Of a stretch of 64,000 bases of DNA, positions 61,756 through 64,000 are shown one piece after another. The stretch is from Pseudomonas fluorescens (GTDB lineage: Bacteria > Pseudomonadota > Gammaproteobacteria > Pseudomonadales > Pseudomonadaceae): contig NZ_JAGGOG010000020.1 of assembly GCF_018614655.1 (NCBI RefSeq), positions 1-64,000 of the forward strand, in the 5' to 3' direction. The notes beneath the pieces were generated by a model that saw only the letters and a list, made by a program, of their open reading frames with translations, did not search any database and was not told where the DNA came from. Numbering within the stretch: position 1 is the stretch's first letter; each line of letters starts with the position of its first letter. The position numbers and the translations under genes were made by a program.

Positions 61756-62002
61756 AGGATCCTTGAACAGACAGGTACGTGGCCAGGTCAGGCCAGATAA
61801 AACAAAGGCGTTATCATAGCCGATGCTGTCAAGCACCTGACAGAGCGAGGCCAAAAACTGCTGCATTTATTGCATGGGCGGTAAAAAACCACCTCGAAAT
61901 TCCTGCAGGTCACGCTAAACTGCGCGCCTTGGCTGCCGTTTTGCCAGGCAGGTAAGGCGCGAAAGCGCCCAAACCCACGAATTCCTTGAAAGAGTAGTGA
62001 AC

Positions 62003-62506
62003 ATGACTCAAGTCAAACTGACCACCAACCACGGTGACATCGTCATCGAGCTGAACGCCGAGAAAGCGCCGATCACCGTCGCCAACTTCATCGAGTACGT
62101 TAAAGCCGGCCACTACGAAAACACGGTTTTCCACCGTGTGATCGGTAACTTCATGGTCCAGGGCGGCGGTTTCGAGCCAGGCATGAAAGAAAAGAAAGAC
62201 AAGCGTCCAAGCATCCAGAACGAAGCGGACAACGGCCTTTCCAACGACAAGTACACCGTCGCCATGGCCCGTACCATGGAACCGCATTCGGCCTCCGCAC
62301 AGTTTTTCATCAACGTGGCCGACAACAGCTTCTTGAACCACAGCGGCAAGAACGTGCAGGGGTGGGGTTACGCGGTATTCGGCAAAGTGACTGCCGGCAC
62401 TGACGTTGTCGACAAGATCAAAGGCGTACAAACCACCAGCAAGTCCGGTCACCAGGACGTCCCGGTAGAAGACGTGATCGTCGAGAAAGCCGAGATCGTT
62501 GAGTGA
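62003..62506 (+). CDS. ppiB: Cyclophilin-type peptidyl-prolyl isomerase B
   Basis: 167 residues from ATG 62003; a GTG two codons upstream is possible. The cyclophilin core has FHRVIGNFMVQGGGF with the catalytic Arg, SAQFFIN and NHSGKNVQGWGYAVFGKV (short: GWGYAVFGKV). No signal peptide, so it acts in the cytoplasm on proline bonds in folding proteins. Its stop overlaps the GTG start of lpxH by 4 bases. Confidence 0.95.
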   Translation: MTQVKLTTNHGDIVIELNAEKAPITVANFIEYVKAGHYENTVFHRVIGNFMVQGGGFEPGMKEKKDKRPSIQNEADNGLSNDKYTVAMARTMEPHSASAQFFINVADNSFLNHSGKNVQGWGYAVFGKVTAGTDVVDKIKGVQTTSKSGHQDVPVEDVIVEKAEIVE

Positions 62507-63252
62507 TATTGCTGATTTCAGATTTGCATCTGGAAGAGGAGCGCCCGGATATTACCCGGGCGTTTCTGGATTTACTGAACGGCCGTGCCCGTTCCGCCCA
62601 GGCGTTGTACATTCTGGGGGACTTCTTCGAAGCCTGGATTGGCGACGATGGGATGACGCCCTTCCAGCGTTCGATTTGCGAGGCTCTGCGCGAGCTGAGC
62701 GATAGCGGCACCCAGATTTTCATCATGCATGGCAACCGGGACTTCCTGATCGGCAAAGCGTTCTGCAAAGCGGCAGGCGCCACGTTGCTCAAGGATCCCA
62801 GTGTCGTGCAGTTTTATGGCGAGCCGGTGCTGTTGATGCACGGCGACAGCCTGTGTACCCGCGACGTTGGCTATATGAAGCTGCGGCGCATCCTGCGTAA
62901 CCCCGTCACCCTGTTTATCCTGCGCCACCTGCCCTTGCGCACCCGGCACAAGCTGGCGCGCAAGCTGCGCAGCGAAAGCAGTGCCCAAGTGCGGATGAAG
63001 GCCAACGACATTGTCGATGTGACGCCTGAGGAAGTCCCGCGGGTGATGCAGGAGTTTGGCGTGCGGACCCTGGTCCACGGCCATACGCACCGCCCCGCCA
63101 TTCACAAGTTGCAGATTGGCGACCAGGCGGCCAAGCGTATCGTGCTGGGGGACTGGGACAAACAGGGTTGGGCGTTGCAGGTGGATGAGCAAGGATTTCA
63201 ATTAGCGGCGTTTGACTTTGTCAATCCGCAGTTGGCACTGCCTGGAAACTGA
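62503..63252 (+). CDS. lpxH: UDP-2,3-diacylglucosamine pyrophosphatase
   Basis: 249 residues starting at GTG 62503, which overlaps the ppiB stop. The metallophosphoesterase motifs are complete: SDLHL (Asp7, His9), GDFFEAWIGDD, HGNRDF, HGDSLC and GHTHRP. It removes UMP from UDP-2,3-diacyl-glucosamine in lipid A synthesis, a peripheral membrane enzyme. The ppiB-lpxH pairing is typical of gamma-proteobacteria. Confidence 0.95.
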   Translation: MILLISDLHLEEERPDITRAFLDLLNGRARSAQALYILGDFFEAWIGDDGMTPFQRSICEALRELSDSGTQIFIMHGNRDFLIGKAFCKAAGATLLKDPSVVQFYGEPVLLMHGDSLCTRDVGYMKLRRILRNPVTLFILRHLPLRTRHKLARKLRSESSAQVRMKANDIVDVTPEEVPRVMQEFGVRTLVHGHTHRPAIHKLQIGDQAAKRIVLGDWDKQGWALQVDEQGFQLAAFDFVNPQLALPGN

Positions 63253-63261
63253 ATATTCCGT

Positions 63262-63391
63262 TGTGGCGAGCGGGCTTGCCCGCGTTGGGCTGCGAAGCAG
63301 CCCCAGTAAGATCACCGCATTCTTTCAGTTGGACCGACGACAGGTTTTAGGGCTGCTGCGCAGCCCAACGCGGGCAAGCCCGCTCGCCACA
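63262..63391. repeat. REP doublet, GTGGCGAGCGGG class, with internal stems
   Basis: Arms start TGTGGCGAGCGGGCTTGCCC and include GCGTTGGGCTGC on both sides, about 43 bases each, with a 50-base centre. Same class as the element at 46416, but arms are longer and better paired. Confidence 0.85.
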
Positions 63392-63407
63392 GTAAAAAAC
63401 ATCAAGA

Positions 63408-64000
63408 CTAGTGCCCGCTGGCCTCCGGCCCCGCCTTCGCGGCAAACGGCGGCTTGGCCAGCCACACAATCACGATCAACCCCATGAACATCCACCCCAG
63501 CAACGTGAAGTAATCCACGGTGGACATCATGTACGCCTGGCTCGTCAGTATCTGATCCAACTGCGCATACGCCTTGTGCCCTGCCCCGCCCAGCGCATTC
63601 AACGCGTCGCGGGTGGCCGAGTCGTAGGTCGTCATATTTTCGCTCATATAGGCATGGTGCTGATCCGCCCGACGAATCCAGATCCAGGTCGTCAGCGACG
63701 CCGCGAAGCTACCGCCCAAGGTCCGCAGAAAGGTCGCAAGACCCGCGCCATCGGCAATCTGATGCGGTGGCAGGTCGGACATCAGGATGCTCAAGGTCGG
63801 CATGAAGAACAGCGCTACACCAATACCCATGAACAGTTGCACCAGAGCGATATGCTCGAAGTCCACTTCGTTGGTAAAGCCGGCGCGCATGAAGCAGCTC
63901 ACGCCAATCGCCAAAAACGCCAGCCCGGCCAACAGGCGCAAGTCGAACTTGTGGGCGTATTTGCCGACAAAGGGCGACATCAGCACCGGCAGAATCCCGA
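63408..64000 (-). CDS. DHA2-type MFS exporter, C-terminal part (cut by window edge)
   Basis: The frame stays open beyond the window edge at 64000; about 197 residues are visible. There are five to six hydrophobic helices and patterns of the EmrB group: ALFFMPTLSILMSDLPPHQIADGAGL (short: LPPHQIADGAGLATFLRTLGGS). The ATG at 63986 inside the frame is not the start. EmrB pumps drugs with EmrA and TolC partners, which would be upstream, outside the window. Confidence 0.8.
   Translation of the reverse strand, partial: GILPVLMSPFVGKYAHKFDLRLLAGLAFLAIGVSCFMRAGFTNEVDFEHIALVQLFMGIGVALFFMPTLSILMSDLPPHQIADGAGLATFLRTLGGSFAASLTTWIWIRRADQHHAYMSENMTTYDSATRDALNALGGAGHKAYAQLDQILTSQAYMMSTVDYFTLLGWMFMGLIVIVWLAKPPFAAKAGPEASGH

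Noticed and set aside
60103..61800. Long plus-strand frame opposite glnS
   Set aside because: glnS is certain in the other direction; the frame results from codon bias.

Overview
The window looks like chromosome of a Pseudomonas, most likely the P. fluorescens group. The reasons are the GC-rich coding style, the Pseudomonas-type REP doublets (arms GTGGGAGCGGGCTTGCTCGC or GTGGCGAGCGGGCTTGCC), and gene families such as DUF4865 with LysR, SfnB-type oxidoreductases, a cobF/phosphatase cluster and a DUF6124-like protein. No rRNA, tRNA, CRISPR array or complete mobile element is visible.

Left edge (1-1.5 kb) is accessory: the 3' end of an IS481-type element, a HigB/HigA-type toxin-antitoxin pair and a leftover autotransporter beta-barrel fragment. 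From 1.6 to 9.3 kb come KefB-type K+/H+ antiport, a secreted protein of unknown role, a cobF / phosphatase / esterase group, LysR with DUF4865, and dkgB. From 8.9 to 13.7 kb lies a BvgA/BvgS-like phosphorelay (LuxR-type regulator and a 1214-residue hybrid kinase), followed by a separate receiver-like protein that has Asn at the phosphorylation site. From 13.7 to 18.1 kb are mgtC and mgtA with a long, structured leader. From 18.1 to 21.2 kb is a lipoprotein cytochrome c / lactone oxidase / PLP enzyme operon. From 21.3 to 33 kb are arylamine N-acetyltransferase, small hydrophilic proteins, two MFS exporters, a frameshifted beta-carbonic anhydrase, a DyP peroxidase, gapN, an FUSC-type membrane protein, and a LysR/hydrolase pair.

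From 33.2 to 38.9 kb a TetR regulator faces a four-gene tripartite ABC exporter (ATPase, permease, TolC, adaptor). From 39 to 49.6 kb there are two leftward units: a seven-gene Liv-type ABC importer operon with an FAD enzyme and a shortened AMP-ligase-like protein, and an organosulfur unit (SfnB-like enzyme, half-length SfnB-like protein, flavin monooxygenase) behind a good sigma-54 promoter match. From 49.7 to 51.3 kb are an XRE-cupin regulator and an EamA transporter. From 51.4 to 57.5 kb is a complete six-gene Mrp (Sha/Pha) Na+/H+ antiporter operon with fused A and B subunits. From 58.6 kb to the end are housekeeping genes cysS, glnS, ppiB, lpxH and a cut-off DHA2 exporter.

The most striking element is the 230-base leader at 58004-58235 before a small DUF6124-like gene. 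Two short sequences (TTTCGCAG and ACTCTAG) each occur twice, once near the 5' end and once next to or over the ribosome binding site, and their complements sit between them in the order a-b, b'-a', a-b. That is the logic of the C4 antisense RNA of phages P1/P7, here controlling a chromosomal gene and combined with a possible attenuator.
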